Shown here: piece by piece, positions 48,877 through 57,554 of the stretch
Numbering within the stretch: the stretch's first letter is position 1
Layout of the letters: every line of letters starts with the position of its first letter
Position numbers and translations under genes: made by a program
The notes under the pieces: generated by a model
The model's database searches: none
Told to the model about the DNA's origin: nothing
Seen by the model: only the letters and a program-made list of their open reading frames with translations
NCBI RefSeq assembly: GCF_039539485.1
Contig: NZ_BAABDF010000007.1
Coordinates: forward strand, 806,001-870,000
Direction: 5' to 3'
Length of the DNA stretch: 64,000 bases
From: Celeribacter arenosi
GTDB taxonomy: Bacteria; Pseudomonadota; Alphaproteobacteria; Rhodobacterales; Rhodobacteraceae

Positions 48877-50139
48877 ATGCGCCGAGTAGTCGTCACAGGT
48901 CTAGGAATGGTGTCACCGCTGGCATGCGGTGTGGATGAAACGTGGAGCCGGCTTTTGGCAGGCGAATCTGCTGCGGGGACGATCCAACGCTTTGACGCGA
49001 GCCATCTGGCGACCGATTATGCCTGTGAGGTAAAAATCGGCGATGGCACGAACGGAACCTTCAATCCCGATGATTGGATGGAGCCCAAAGAGCGTCGCAA
49101 AGTCGATGACTTCATTCTGTTCGGGATGGCCGCTGCAACGCAGGCGCTTCGTGACGCGGACTGGATGCCGGAAGGTGAAGAAGATTTGCTGCGCACGGGC
49201 GTGATGATCGGCTCTGGCATCGGCGGTCTGTCGTCGATCGCAGATGCTGCCATCGTTCTCAAAGAAAAAGGTCCGCGCCGGATTTCGCCGTTCTTTATTC
49301 CCGGTTCGTTGATCAACCTGATTTCCGGTCAGGTGTCGATCCGCTATGGGTTTAAGGGGCCGAACCACGCTGTGGTCACCGCCTGTTCCACGGGTGCGCA
49401 TGCGATTGGTGATGCGTCCCGTTTGATCATGCTGGGCGATGCGGATGTGATGGTTGCAGGGGGCGCGGAAAGCGCGATCTGTGAACTGGGCATCGCGGGC
49501 TTCAACGCCTGTAAGGCACTGTCGACAAAACACAAAGACGATCCCCAACACGCGAGCCGCCCCTACGACGCAGATCGGGACGGGTTTGTGATGGGCGAGG
49601 GCGCGGGCGTTGTGATCCTCGAAGAATACGAGCACGCCAAAGCGCGTGGCGCGAAGATTTATGCCGAGGTTGTGGGCTATGGCCTGTCCGGTGACGCCTA
49701 TCACATCACTGCGCCTGCAGAAGATGGCAACGGCGGCTACCGGTCCATGAAAGCGGCAATCGAGCGCGCAGGCTTGACGCCCGACGACATCGATTACATC
49801 AACGCGCATGGTACCTCGACGATGGCCGACACCATCGAGTTGGGTGCGGTCGAGCGTCTTATGGGCGATGCGGCGGCCACGGCAACGATGTCGTCCACCA
49901 AGTCGTCGATCGGGCATCTTTTGGGGGCTGCAGGGGCCGTGGAGGCCATTTTCTCAATCCTCGCGATTCGCGATCAGGTCGCGCCGCCGACCATCAATCT
50001 CGAAAATCCGGCCGTTGAGTCCAAGCTCGATCTGGCCCCGAACAAGAAGCGCGAGCGTAAGATTGATGTCGCCCTGTCCAACAGCTTTGGCTTTGGCGGC
50101 ACCAATGCGTCCTTGGTCTTCAAAAAGGTCGATGGCTGA
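48877..50139 (+). CDS. fabF: 3-oxoacyl-ACP synthase II
   Basis: 420 residues. Catalytic triad Cys170 (VTACSTGAHAIG), His in NAHGTSTM and His in SSIGHLLGAAGA. Condensing enzyme of fatty-acid elongation. GGGGGG lies before the ATG. Its TGA overlaps the mltG ATG by one base. Confidence 0.98.
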   Translation: MRRVVVTGLGMVSPLACGVDETWSRLLAGESAAGTIQRFDASHLATDYACEVKIGDGTNGTFNPDDWMEPKERRKVDDFILFGMAAATQALRDADWMPEGEEDLLRTGVMIGSGIGGLSSIADAAIVLKEKGPRRISPFFIPGSLINLISGQVSIRYGFKGPNHAVVTACSTGAHAIGDASRLIMLGDADVMVAGGAESAICELGIAGFNACKALSTKHKDDPQHASRPYDADRDGFVMGEGAGVVILEEYEHAKARGAKIYAEVVGYGLSGDAYHITAPAEDGNGGYRSMKAAIERAGLTPDDIDYINAHGTSTMADTIELGAVERLMGDAAATATMSSTKSSIGHLLGAAGAVEAIFSILAIRDQVAPPTINLENPAVESKLDLAPNKKRERKIDVALSNSFGFGGTNASLVFKKVDG

Positions 50140-51305
50140 TGTGGCGATCAATCGCTTCGAATGCCCTTACCCTATTGATCGTGGCGCTCGTCCTTGCGGC
50201 GGGTGCTGTGGCATGGGGTAAGGCACAGTATACCGCCGAAGGTCCGCTCGAATCCGCGATATGCCTTCGGGTGCCATCGGGCACAAATATGCGCTCTGTG
50301 TCCCAGGACCTTGCCGAGCAGGGTGCGATTTCTGCGGCACAGGTTTTCCGGATCGGGGCGGATTACACCGAGAAGACGAGCCAGTTGAAAGCGGGTGCGT
50401 TTTTGATTCCCGAAGGGTCGTCGATGGAAGAGATCGTTGACATCGTGACACGGGGCGGTGCGAGCACCTGCGGGACCGAAGTGGTGTTCCGGATCGGTGT
50501 GAATGCCACCGAGGTGCAGGTGCGCGAACTGGATCCGGTCACGCAGGCTTATGTTGAAGTCGCCGAGTTCGCGCCCGATGCAGAAGATCTTGTGGTGCCG
50601 GAGAAATACACCGAAGTGCGCGCGACCAGTGATGCCCGCTATCGGGTTTTGGTTGCCGAAGGCACGACGGTTTGGCGGGTGGTCGAGAGCCTCAAATTGG
50701 CGGACTTTATCGACGGATCGGTTGAGGCCGATGAAATGCCCCAAGAGGGCATGTTGGCGCCCGACAGCTACGAAGTGAGGGCGGGCTCTGACGTCGATGA
50801 CCTGATTGCACGCATGACTGCCGCGCAGGAAGCGCGGATTGCCAAGGTCTGGGCCGAGCGCACAGATGGTTTGCCGATCGAGAGTCCTGAAGAGATGCTG
50901 ACACTTGCGTCGATCATCGAAAAGGAAACCGGCATCGCCGCAGAGCGCCGGCAGGTGGCCAGCGTGTTTGTGAACCGCCTGAACCAGGGGATGCGTTTGC
51001 AGACGGACCCGACGGTGATCTACGGCGTCACCAATGGTGTCGGCGTTTTGGGCCGCGGATTGCGCCAGAGCGAGTTGCAGTCAGACAGCCCCTATAACAC
51101 CTATGTCATTGGAGGTCTCCCACCCGGGCCGATCGCCAACCCCGGCCTTGCGTCAATGGAAGCGGCCGTGGATCCTGACGAGACGCCCTACATCTTCTTT
51201 GTGGCTGACGGAACGGGGGGGCACGCCTTTGCCGAGACCCTGTCCGAGCACAACGCCAATGTCGTCAAATGGCGTGAAATCGAAGCGCAGAGAAACGGCA
51301 ACTGA
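50139..51305 (+). CDS. mltG: Endolytic murein transglycosylase MltG
   Basis: 388 residues. N-terminal membrane helix (LTLLIVALVLAAGAVAWG), LysM-like region, and the YceG domain with catalytic Glu in TLASIIEKETGIAAER, then TDPTVIYG and YNTYVIGGLPPGPI. It ends nascent glycan strands. Translationally coupled to fabF, the usual neighbour. Confidence 0.96.
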   Translation: MWRSIASNALTLLIVALVLAAGAVAWGKAQYTAEGPLESAICLRVPSGTNMRSVSQDLAEQGAISAAQVFRIGADYTEKTSQLKAGAFLIPEGSSMEEIVDIVTRGGASTCGTEVVFRIGVNATEVQVRELDPVTQAYVEVAEFAPDAEDLVVPEKYTEVRATSDARYRVLVAEGTTVWRVVESLKLADFIDGSVEADEMPQEGMLAPDSYEVRAGSDVDDLIARMTAAQEARIAKVWAERTDGLPIESPEEMLTLASIIEKETGIAAERRQVASVFVNRLNQGMRLQTDPTVIYGVTNGVGVLGRGLRQSELQSDSPYNTYVIGGLPPGPIANPGLASMEAAVDPDETPYIFFVADGTGGHAFAETLSEHNANVVKWREIEAQRNGN

Positions 51306-51352
51306 CGGCGCCATCAAATCAGTAACGTGATCCAAGATCGGGACCGGAGGCC

Positions 51353-52126
51353 TCAGCTAAGGCCTTCGGTATCGATGTGAACGACAGCGCCGCAGTGTTT
51401 GCAATGCACCGCGTCTGCGTCGTGGAGCCTGAGCCCGCATGTCTGGCACTCATGGCGTACCTTTGAGGGGCGAAACAGAACCTGCGCGAGCCGCAGGAAG
51501 AGTGTCACGCCAAAGAACATCACCCCGATCGAGAGCAGCCGCCCTGTGGTGCCTTCGAGCGTGATGTCCCCGAAACCCGTCGTCGTGAGAGTGGTGATCG
51601 TGAAGTAAAGAGCGTCGGCATAGTTGCGGATTTGGTCGTTGTGGACGTGTTCGAGAGCGTAGATGAGGCCTGTCGTCACGAAGATGAAGACCAGCAGGTT
51701 TATGGCTGCGACGACGATTTCCTCGTGGCGGCGGAAGGTTTTGAAATCCTGGCGCAGGCGGTTCATCAACTGGTAGGTGTGCAGCAGGCGCAGGGTTCGC
51801 AAAACGCGAAGGAACCCCAGCCCCTCGCCCGCGAGAGGGGCGAGGAAGGAAATCATGGCTGCGATATCCGCCCAGGTTGAGAAGTGAGTGAAATAGCGAG
51901 CCCGTTTCTTGGTCACATAAACCCGTGCCGAAAAGTCGAGCAGGATCAGGGCACCGAAGATCAGGTCAATGGCTTCTATGGTCGGCGTATGCGCGAAAAA
52001 GGATGTCACGATGACGAACACGATTGTGACGAGATCGAAGGCGAGCAGAGCGTAGCGAAAGCGATGGGCGCGCGTGGTGTCGGCCTCGTAGACTTCTCTC
52101 AAAAGGTCAGAAAAACGGGATGCCAT
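51353..52126 (-). CDS. Voltage-gated-type potassium channel with zinc-ribbon tail
   Basis: 257 residues. Six-helix cation-channel layout. S4-like segment FLRVLRTLRLLHTYQLMNRL carries regularly spaced Arg. The selectivity filter is TTLTTTGFGDITL (GFG rather than GYG). A C-terminal zinc ribbon with two Cys pairs (CQTCGLRLHDADAVHCKHCG) follows S6, in place of an RCK or cyclic-nucleotide domain. Convergent with mltG, divergent from the GTA cluster. Confidence 0.87.
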   Translation of the reverse strand: MASRFSDLLREVYEADTTRAHRFRYALLAFDLVTIVFVIVTSFFAHTPTIEAIDLIFGALILLDFSARVYVTKKRARYFTHFSTWADIAAMISFLAPLAGEGLGFLRVLRTLRLLHTYQLMNRLRQDFKTFRRHEEIVVAAINLLVFIFVTTGLIYALEHVHNDQIRNYADALYFTITTLTTTGFGDITLEGTTGRLLSIGVMFFGVTLFLRLAQVLFRPSKVRHECQTCGLRLHDADAVHCKHCGAVVHIDTEGLS

Positions 52127-52290
52127 CGGGGCCTCGTTAACGGTTTCCCCGCGCTTCTGGGTAAAAAATCACGGTTAATCAAGGGGCTGTTGGTGGCGTC
52201 TTCGAAAGGTTAACGGCGTGGGGTGGGTGGCGCACGATCTTATAAGTATCTGAAAGTATTAAATAACTTGACTTTCGAACGGTCCTCGGG
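52127..52290. other. Promoter side of the GTA/channel divergent gap
   Basis: No gene. Bases 52235-52280 are A+T-rich in a G+C-rich setting and likely hold the promoters. TTGACT at 52268-52273 is the best -35 candidate for the GTA; no good -10 follows at normal spacing, as expected of an activator-dependent promoter. Confidence 0.5.
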
Positions 52291-52317
52291 CACGTTTAGG
52301 GCATGCTAGGAAACGTG
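52291..52317. promoter_or_regulatory. Operator-like inverted repeat upstream of the GTA
   Basis: Perfect 7-base arms CACGTTT and AAACGTG flank a 13-base centre that itself contains GCATGC. It lies about 140 bases before the first GTA gene, just after the A+T-rich patch. The design suits a dimeric regulator. It is not a LexA box. A regulator such as GafA or CtrA is possible but unproven. Confidence 0.45.
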
Positions 52318-52322
52318 GGTCG

Positions 52323-52370
52323 GCGGTCTTGAGTGCACCTGAGGGGGTGTGATCTGAGGGCCGCTTTTTT
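52323..52370 (+). terminator. Terminator-like hairpin in the GTA leader
   Basis: GCGGTCTT (52323-52330) pairs with AGGGCCGC (52357-52364) over 8 bp with two G-T pairs, and TTTTTT follows at once. The 26-base loop holds a second small stem (GCACC / GGTGT). It would stop transcription before the first GTA gene unless prevented. Confidence 0.45.
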
Positions 52371-52375
52371 ATTGG

Positions 52376-52399
52376 CCGCGTCACAGGGGTGTGACGCGG
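52376..52399. promoter_or_regulatory. Perfect 10-bp inverted repeat in the GTA leader
   Basis: CCGCGTCACA and TGTGACGCGG around GGGG, 59 bases before the small terminase ATG. May be an RNA hairpin competing with the upstream terminator-like stem (its TCACA could also pair with TGTGA at 52348-52352), or a DNA operator. Confidence 0.5.
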
Positions 52400-52457
52400 G
52401 CAGGGGTCACGTGTCGTCGAGCGGAGGTTTTCAGGAACCAAACGTGAGGCAATTGCT

Positions 52458-52793
52458 ATGGAACAGATTTCATCTGTGGGGGATGGAAATATGTTGGACG
52501 ACCTGCTGCAGGTCGCCAGCGAACGGGTTCGCGGCGCCATTATGGATGTCGATGAAGCCATAAGGGCAATGAGGGACCAAAAGGACGATGGCGCGGGCGT
52601 TGCGAAACGTTTGAGTGAATTGAACAAGGCGATCGACAATGCCTTTACCGAAAGGAAGAAGCTCGATGAGCAAAGCAGAAAGCAAGGGGGCCTTGCCGCC
52701 GGAGACATCGATTTCGATGCCGCGCGATCTGAGATCCTTGATTGCCTGGATCGCGTCCGAACCTCGCGAGGCGCAGGTTCAGTTCCTGAGTGA
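52458..52793 (+). CDS. GTA small terminase subunit (g1-like)
   Basis: 111 residues, mainly charged helices (LLQVASERVRGAIMDVDEAI, AKRLSELNKAIDNAFTERKK) with a C-terminal segment DIDFDAARSEILDCLDRVR. It stands at the g1 position; RcGTA g1 has been identified as a small terminase that lacks specific cos/pac recognition, in keeping with near-random packaging. GAGG precedes the ATG. Its last 128 bases overlap terL in another frame. Confidence 0.78.
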   Translation: MEQISSVGDGNMLDDLLQVASERVRGAIMDVDEAIRAMRDQKDDGAGVAKRLSELNKAIDNAFTERKKLDEQSRKQGGLAAGDIDFDAARSEILDCLDRVRTSRGAGSVPE

Positions 52794-54078
52794 GTTGGGG
52801 AATGGGGGGGCGCTTATGGCGCTCCCCTATATGTTTGACGCATGGGCGCTCGATCACCAGATGCCGCCGGGGGGCGATTGGCGCACCTGGGTCATTGTGG
52901 GGGGACGCGGCGCGGGCAAAACGCGCGCGGGCTCCGAGTGGGTTCGTGGCATGGTCGAAGGGTCGAGGCCGTTGGACAAAGGTCAGGCTTCGCGGGTTGC
53001 CTTGGTCGGCGAGACCTATGATCAGGCGCGTGAGGTGATGGTCTTTGGCGACAGCGGCATTCTGGCCTGTTCGCCGCCGGACCGTCGTCCTGTCTGGGTT
53101 AGTGGCAGGCGCGCTCTGGTTTGGCCAAACGGGGCGGAGGCGATGGTTTTTTCGGGCAATGATCCCGAAGCGTTACGCGGGCCGCAGTTCGATGCGGCTT
53201 GGGTCGATGAGCTTGCGAAGTGGAAAAAGCCACGCGAGGCGTGGGACATGTTGCAGTTCGGGCTGCGTCTGGGCGATGACCCGCGTCAGGTCGTGACGAC
53301 AACGCCTCGCAATGTTCAGGTGCTCAAAGACATTATTGCATCGCCTTCCTCGGTGATGACGCAGGCAAAGACCGAGGCGAACGCAGCTAACCTGGCCAAG
53401 TCGTTCCTTGATGAGGTAAAGGCGCGCTATGCGGGCACGCGTTTGGGGCGTCAGGAATTGGATGGTGTGCTTCTCGAGGAGGAGGAGGGCGCATTGTGGT
53501 CTCTGGCGCGTCTCGAGGCGAACCGTGTCGAAGCCTTGCCCGAGTTTGACCGGATTGTTGTGGCGGTCGATCCGCCCGCAACGGGTTCTAAGACGGCCGA
53601 TGAGTGCGGGATCATTGTGGTTGGAGCTGTGACGCAGGGGCAACCATTGGGATGGCGCGCCTATGTGTTGGAGGACGCGAGCGTCGGAGGGGCCAAGCCC
53701 CAAGTCTGGGCCAAGGCGGCGCTGGATGCGATGGCGCGTTGGGATGCGGACAAGTTGGTGGCCGAAGTGAACCAGGGCGGCGACATGGTCGAGGAAGTCG
53801 TGCGCCAGTTTGATCAGTTTGTTCCTTATAAAGCGGTCCGCGCGACAAGGGGCAAAGTCGCGCGCGCTGAGCCGGTAGCGGCCCTTTATGATCAAGGCCG
53901 CGTTGTTCACACGCGTGGACTTGCAGAACTCGAAGACCAAATGGTGAAGATGACGCCGCAAGGGTATCAGGCAAGTGGGTCCCCTGACCGGGTTGATGCG
54001 TTGGTCTGGGCCATACATGAAGTCCTTATTGCGCCGGCGGCAGGCCATCAGAGGCCGCGCATTCGAACATTGGGCTAG
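52666..54078 (+). CDS. GTA large terminase (g2)
   Basis: 470 residues. DNA-packaging motor: Walker A GGRGAGKTRAG, Walker B FDAAWVDELAKW, then a C-terminal RNase H-like nuclease with VVAVDPPATGS as its first metal site. The start at 52666 has AAAGGAAG seven bases upstream; internal ATGs at 52717 and 52816 are alternatives that would shorten the overlap with g1. An intrinsic terminator follows seven bases after the stop. Confidence 0.94.
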   Translation: MSKAESKGALPPETSISMPRDLRSLIAWIASEPREAQVQFLSELGNGGALMALPYMFDAWALDHQMPPGGDWRTWVIVGGRGAGKTRAGSEWVRGMVEGSRPLDKGQASRVALVGETYDQAREVMVFGDSGILACSPPDRRPVWVSGRRALVWPNGAEAMVFSGNDPEALRGPQFDAAWVDELAKWKKPREAWDMLQFGLRLGDDPRQVVTTTPRNVQVLKDIIASPSSVMTQAKTEANAANLAKSFLDEVKARYAGTRLGRQELDGVLLEEEEGALWSLARLEANRVEALPEFDRIVVAVDPPATGSKTADECGIIVVGAVTQGQPLGWRAYVLEDASVGGAKPQVWAKAALDAMARWDADKLVAEVNQGGDMVEEVVRQFDQFVPYKAVRATRGKVARAEPVAALYDQGRVVHTRGLAELEDQMVKMTPQGYQASGSPDRVDALVWAIHEVLIAPAAGHQRPRIRTLG

Positions 54079-54084
54079 GAAAAC

Positions 54085-54110
54085 ATGGGCGCTTCGAGCG
54101 CCCATTTTTT
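54085..54110 (+). terminator. Intrinsic terminator directly after terL, inside the GTA operon
   Basis: ATGGGCGC / GCGCCCAT (8 bp), 5-base loop TTCGA, and TTTTTT. Begins seven bases after the terL stop and 258 bases before the portal gene. Confidence 0.85.
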
Positions 54111-54367
54111 CGTGTTGCGCGGCGCGCGGAGCAGCGCGCGGACGCCTCACAACTTCTTTCACCCTCTCCTTTAGAACGGTTTTTGTCGATGGGGCAGCGC
54201 CTCAGACGGCCAGGTTTTGAGGGGACACGGCGCCGGACATGGCGCGGAAAGGGAGGGACCTTTCCAGTGTCCTTTCGCGCTCTGGCCCTGTGAGGCAGCA
54301 GGGTCGGGGCGACATAGAGGCGGTGGGTCGCAGACGCGACCAAACAGTAGACAAGGAGAGACCGGAT

Positions 54368-55579
54368 ATGGTGTTGGACTTTCTAAAACGGAACGCAGGT
54401 ACGGTGCCGGAGGCAAAAGCCTCGGCGACGGGGCCGGTCGTTGCGGCCATGTCTGGCGCGGGTCGCGTGGCATGGAGCCCGCGCGATACAGGGACGCTGA
54501 CGCGCGTTGGTTTCACCAATAATCCGGTCGGGTTCCGGTCGGTCAAATTGATCGCGGAAGCTGCGTCGGCTTTGCCGATGATACTGCAGAACGCAACGGA
54601 GCGGTTTGACGTCCATCCCTTGCTACAGGTTCTGTCCCGTCCCAATCCCGTTCAGGGTCAGGCGGATCTGATGGAAGCGCTCTACGCGCAGATCCTTTTG
54701 TCCGGCAACGGGTATGTGGAAGCCGTGGGGGATGGCAACAGCGCGCCTGTTGAGTTGCATGTGCTGCGCTCCGAGCGGATGAGCCTCATTCCCGGCGCAG
54801 ATGGATGGCCTGTGGCCTATGAATATGCGGTCGGTGGGCGCAAGCACCGGTTTCACGTCACGGACGGCATTTCTCCGATCTGCCATATCAAGTCGTTTCA
54901 CCCCAGCGATGATCACTACGGTCTCTCGCCTATCCAGGCGGCTGCGACGGCAATTGATGTGCACAACAGCGCGTCGCGTTGGTCCAAGGGTCTCTTGGAC
55001 AATGCCGCGCGGCCATCCGGTGCGATTGTGTATCGCGGCTCTGATGGTGTTGGGCAAATGAGTGCGGATCAATACGATCGTTTGCTGACCGAAATGGAAA
55101 GCCATCATCAAGGTGCGCGCAATGCGGGACGGCCGATGTTGCTCGAAGGCGGGCTCGACTGGAAACCGATGGGGTTCAGCCCTTCGGATATGGAGTTTCA
55201 GAAAACCAAGGAATCCGCCGCGCGCGAGATCGCATTGGCCTTTGGCGTGCCGCCGATGTTGCTCGGCATTCCGGGTGACGCGACTTACGCGAATTATCAG
55301 GAAGCCAACCGTGCCTTTTACCGGCTGACCGTTTTGCCATTGGTTTCAAAGGTCACGGGAGCGCTGGGGCACTGGTTATCGGAGATCACGGGGGAGGCGG
55401 TCACGCTCAAACCCGATCTCGATCAGGTGCCTGCATTGGCGGCCGAGCGCGATGCCCAATGGAGCCGCGTAGCGGGGGCCGAGTTCCTCACACAGGCGGA
55501 AAAGCGGGCCATGTTGGGCCTGCCGCAATTGGCCGAAGATGACGTGGTTTCCACAGAGGAGGGTGAAGGCGATGCATAA
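54368..55579 (+). CDS. GTA portal protein (g3)
   Basis: 403-residue HK97-type portal forming the DNA entry ring at one capsid vertex. VGFRSVKLIAEAASALPMIL, YGLSPIQAAATAIDVHNSAS and FGVPPMLLGIPGDATYANYQ are typical. Start: ATG of MVLDFLKRN, eight bases after AAGGAG; upstream in-frame codons lack support. The 289-base gap before it holds the terL terminator and no convincing gene. Overlaps the protease gene by eight bases. Confidence 0.94.
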   Translation: MVLDFLKRNAGTVPEAKASATGPVVAAMSGAGRVAWSPRDTGTLTRVGFTNNPVGFRSVKLIAEAASALPMILQNATERFDVHPLLQVLSRPNPVQGQADLMEALYAQILLSGNGYVEAVGDGNSAPVELHVLRSERMSLIPGADGWPVAYEYAVGGRKHRFHVTDGISPICHIKSFHPSDDHYGLSPIQAAATAIDVHNSASRWSKGLLDNAARPSGAIVYRGSDGVGQMSADQYDRLLTEMESHHQGARNAGRPMLLEGGLDWKPMGFSPSDMEFQKTKESAAREIALAFGVPPMLLGIPGDATYANYQEANRAFYRLTVLPLVSKVTGALGHWLSEITGEAVTLKPDLDQVPALAAERDAQWSRVAGAEFLTQAEKRAMLGLPQLAEDDVVSTEEGEGDA

Positions 55580-56147
55580 GGAATTTGCAGGTGCTTTGGA
55601 GCATAAATTCTGCCGGTTGGGCACGGACATCACCGTCACTGAAGGTGTGAAGATCGAAGGCTATGCATCCCTGTTCGGGATCAAGGATACCGGCGGCGAT
55701 GTGGTTCAAAAGGGCGCTTATGCCCGCTCTTTATCGACCCTTTCACAAAAAGGGCGGCGTGTGAAAATGCTCTGGCAGCATGATCCTGCCCAGCCCATCG
55801 GCATCTGGGACGAGGTGCACGAAGACGCCAAAGGGCTCTTCGTCAAGGGGCGGCTTTTGACCGAGTTGCAGCAAGGACGTGAGGCCGTGGCCCTTATTGA
55901 GGCGGGTGCCATTGACGGACTGTCGATCGGGTATCGCACTTTGCGTGCCCAAAAAGATCAAAAGGGAGCGCGGCTCCTTTCCGAGTTGGAGCTTTGGGAG
56001 GTGTCATTGGTGACCTTTCCGATGCTTCCCGAAGCGCGGCTCGTGGCGGAGGCAAAGGGGGCCGATCCCTCTGAAGCCGAAGCGATGATGCGCGACATTG
56101 CGGCGGCGTTCACTGCCGGTCGCAAGATGCTGGCTGAAGGTGACTGA
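55572..56147 (+). CDS. GTA prohead protease (g4)
   Basis: 191-residue HK97-type U35 peptidase. KIEGYASLFGIKDTGGDVVQ, MLWQHDPAQPIGIWDEV with the catalytic His, and IDGLSIGYRTL with the catalytic Ser. It trims the N-terminus of the capsid protein. Start: ATG of MHKEFAGALE inside the portal end. Confidence 0.92.
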   Translation: MHKEFAGALEHKFCRLGTDITVTEGVKIEGYASLFGIKDTGGDVVQKGAYARSLSTLSQKGRRVKMLWQHDPAQPIGIWDEVHEDAKGLFVKGRLLTELQQGREAVALIEAGAIDGLSIGYRTLRAQKDQKGARLLSELELWEVSLVTFPMLPEARLVAEAKGADPSEAEAMMRDIAAAFTAGRKMLAEGD

Positions 56148-56189
56148 ATGCCGGTGCACTCACCCGCGAACCAACCAAAGGATGATTGG

Positions 56190-57395
56190 ATGAGCAAGAC
56201 CGAGACTAAGGCTCGGGCCGGGGCCGCTATGCCGGAACCCGCGTCCGGACCGGCCCAGGAGGTGAAGACCGCGCTGGCCGGTTTCATGAGCGATCTCAAG
56301 ACCTTTCAACACGAAATCAAATCGAAGCTTCAAGAACAGGAAGAGCGACTGACCATGCTTGATCGTAAATCACACACTTTTGGCCGTCCGGCCCTCGCCG
56401 CCGTGGTGGAGACAGATCTCTCCCACAAATCCGCGATGGAAACCTATGTACGCAATGGCGATGACGATGCGCTGCGTGGTCTCGATCTCGAAGGCAAAGC
56501 GATGTCCAGCGCCGTTCAGGGCGATGGTGGCTACCTCGTTGATCCCCAGACTGCGGATACCGTTAAATCGGTGCTGAAATCCACGGCATCGATCCGTTCG
56601 ATTGCGAACGTCGTGAATGTCGAGGCCAGCTCTTTCGATGTTCTGGTTGACACGACGGAGGTCGGTTCCGGTTGGGCGTCTGAGTCCGGCACCGCGGCCG
56701 AAACCGGCACGCCGACCATTGACCGTATTTCGATCAAACTGTTCGAACTGTCTGCCATGCCACGTGCTTCGCAGCGTCTCCTCGACGATGCGGCCTTTGA
56801 TATCGAAGGTTGGCTCGCCGGTCGGATTGCGGACAAATTTGCCTCGGCGGAAGCGTCCGCGTTCATTAATGGTGATGGCGTCGACAAACCCGTGGGCATC
56901 CTGAACCATACGCAGGTTCCAAACGACGCATGGACATGGGACACGCTTGGCTATGTCGCAACAGGTGCTGATGGTGGCTTTGACACCACCAGCCCAGCGG
57001 ATGCGATCGTCGATCTGGTCTATGCACTGGGCGCCCAATACCGCGCCAACGGCACCTTCGTGATGAACTCGAAGACCGCCGGCCAAGTGCGCAAGATCAA
57101 GGATGCGGATGGTCGTTTCCTTTGGTCCGACGGTCTCGCCGCCGGCGAACCCGCGCGCCTTCTAGGTTATCCGGTGCTGATTGCCGAGGATATGCCCGAT
57201 GTGGCATCCGATGCGGCCGCGATCGCTTTTGGTGACTTCGCTTCTGGTTACACGGTCGCCGAGCGTCCTGACCTTCGCATCCTGCGTGATCCATTCTCGG
57301 CCAAGCCACACGTCCTTTTCTACGCGACCAAACGTGTTGGCGGAGACGTGTCCGATTTCGCGGCAATCAAGCTGCTGAAGTTCTCGCTTTCCTAA
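56190..57395 (+). CDS. GTA major capsid protein (g5)
   Basis: 401-residue HK97-fold capsid subunit. An N-terminal coiled coil (about 24-60, KTFQHEIKSKLQEQEERLTM) is the scaffold delta domain removed by g4. The mature part has GDGGYLVDPQTADTV, RASQRLLDDAAFDIEGWLAG and FINGDGVDKPVGIL. Start: ATG of MSKTETKARAG, eight bases after AAAGGA; an in-frame ATG at 56148 is less supported. A long hairpin follows the stop. Confidence 0.95.
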   Translation: MSKTETKARAGAAMPEPASGPAQEVKTALAGFMSDLKTFQHEIKSKLQEQEERLTMLDRKSHTFGRPALAAVVETDLSHKSAMETYVRNGDDDALRGLDLEGKAMSSAVQGDGGYLVDPQTADTVKSVLKSTASIRSIANVVNVEASSFDVLVDTTEVGSGWASESGTAAETGTPTIDRISIKLFELSAMPRASQRLLDDAAFDIEGWLAGRIADKFASAEASAFINGDGVDKPVGILNHTQVPNDAWTWDTLGYVATGADGGFDTTSPADAIVDLVYALGAQYRANGTFVMNSKTAGQVRKIKDADGRFLWSDGLAAGEPARLLGYPVLIAEDMPDVASDAAAIAFGDFASGYTVAERPDLRILRDPFSAKPHVLFYATKRVGGDVSDFAAIKLLKFSLS

Positions 57396-57406
57396 AATGA
57401 AACGAA

Positions 57407-57439
57407 GCCCGTGCTTGCGCACATTGTGCAGGCACGGGC
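57407..57439 (+). other. Strong hairpin directly after the capsid gene
   Basis: Two 14-base arms, GCCCGTGCTTGCGC and GTGCAGGCACGGGC, pair with two G-T wobbles around ACATT, 12 bases after the capsid stop. No T-run follows, so it is more likely an mRNA 3'-end stabiliser or processing site that raises capsid expression than a terminator. The following 115 bases to g6 hold no gene. Confidence 0.7.
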
Positions 57440-57554
57440 GGTGGATGCGCTTCCCGTGGAAGTGTTGTCTAGCTGCTCCCCCTCCGTCCGACCAGCACGA
57501 GGGGCGCGCATCCATCACCCATATGTCAGGGGGCCGGCAAGCGGAGAAAGACCG

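Noticed and set aside
54239..54367. 43-residue extension of the portal protein, or a g2.5 gene
   Set aside because: No ribosome site at 54239, basic low-complexity residues, while AAGGAG sits correctly before 54368.
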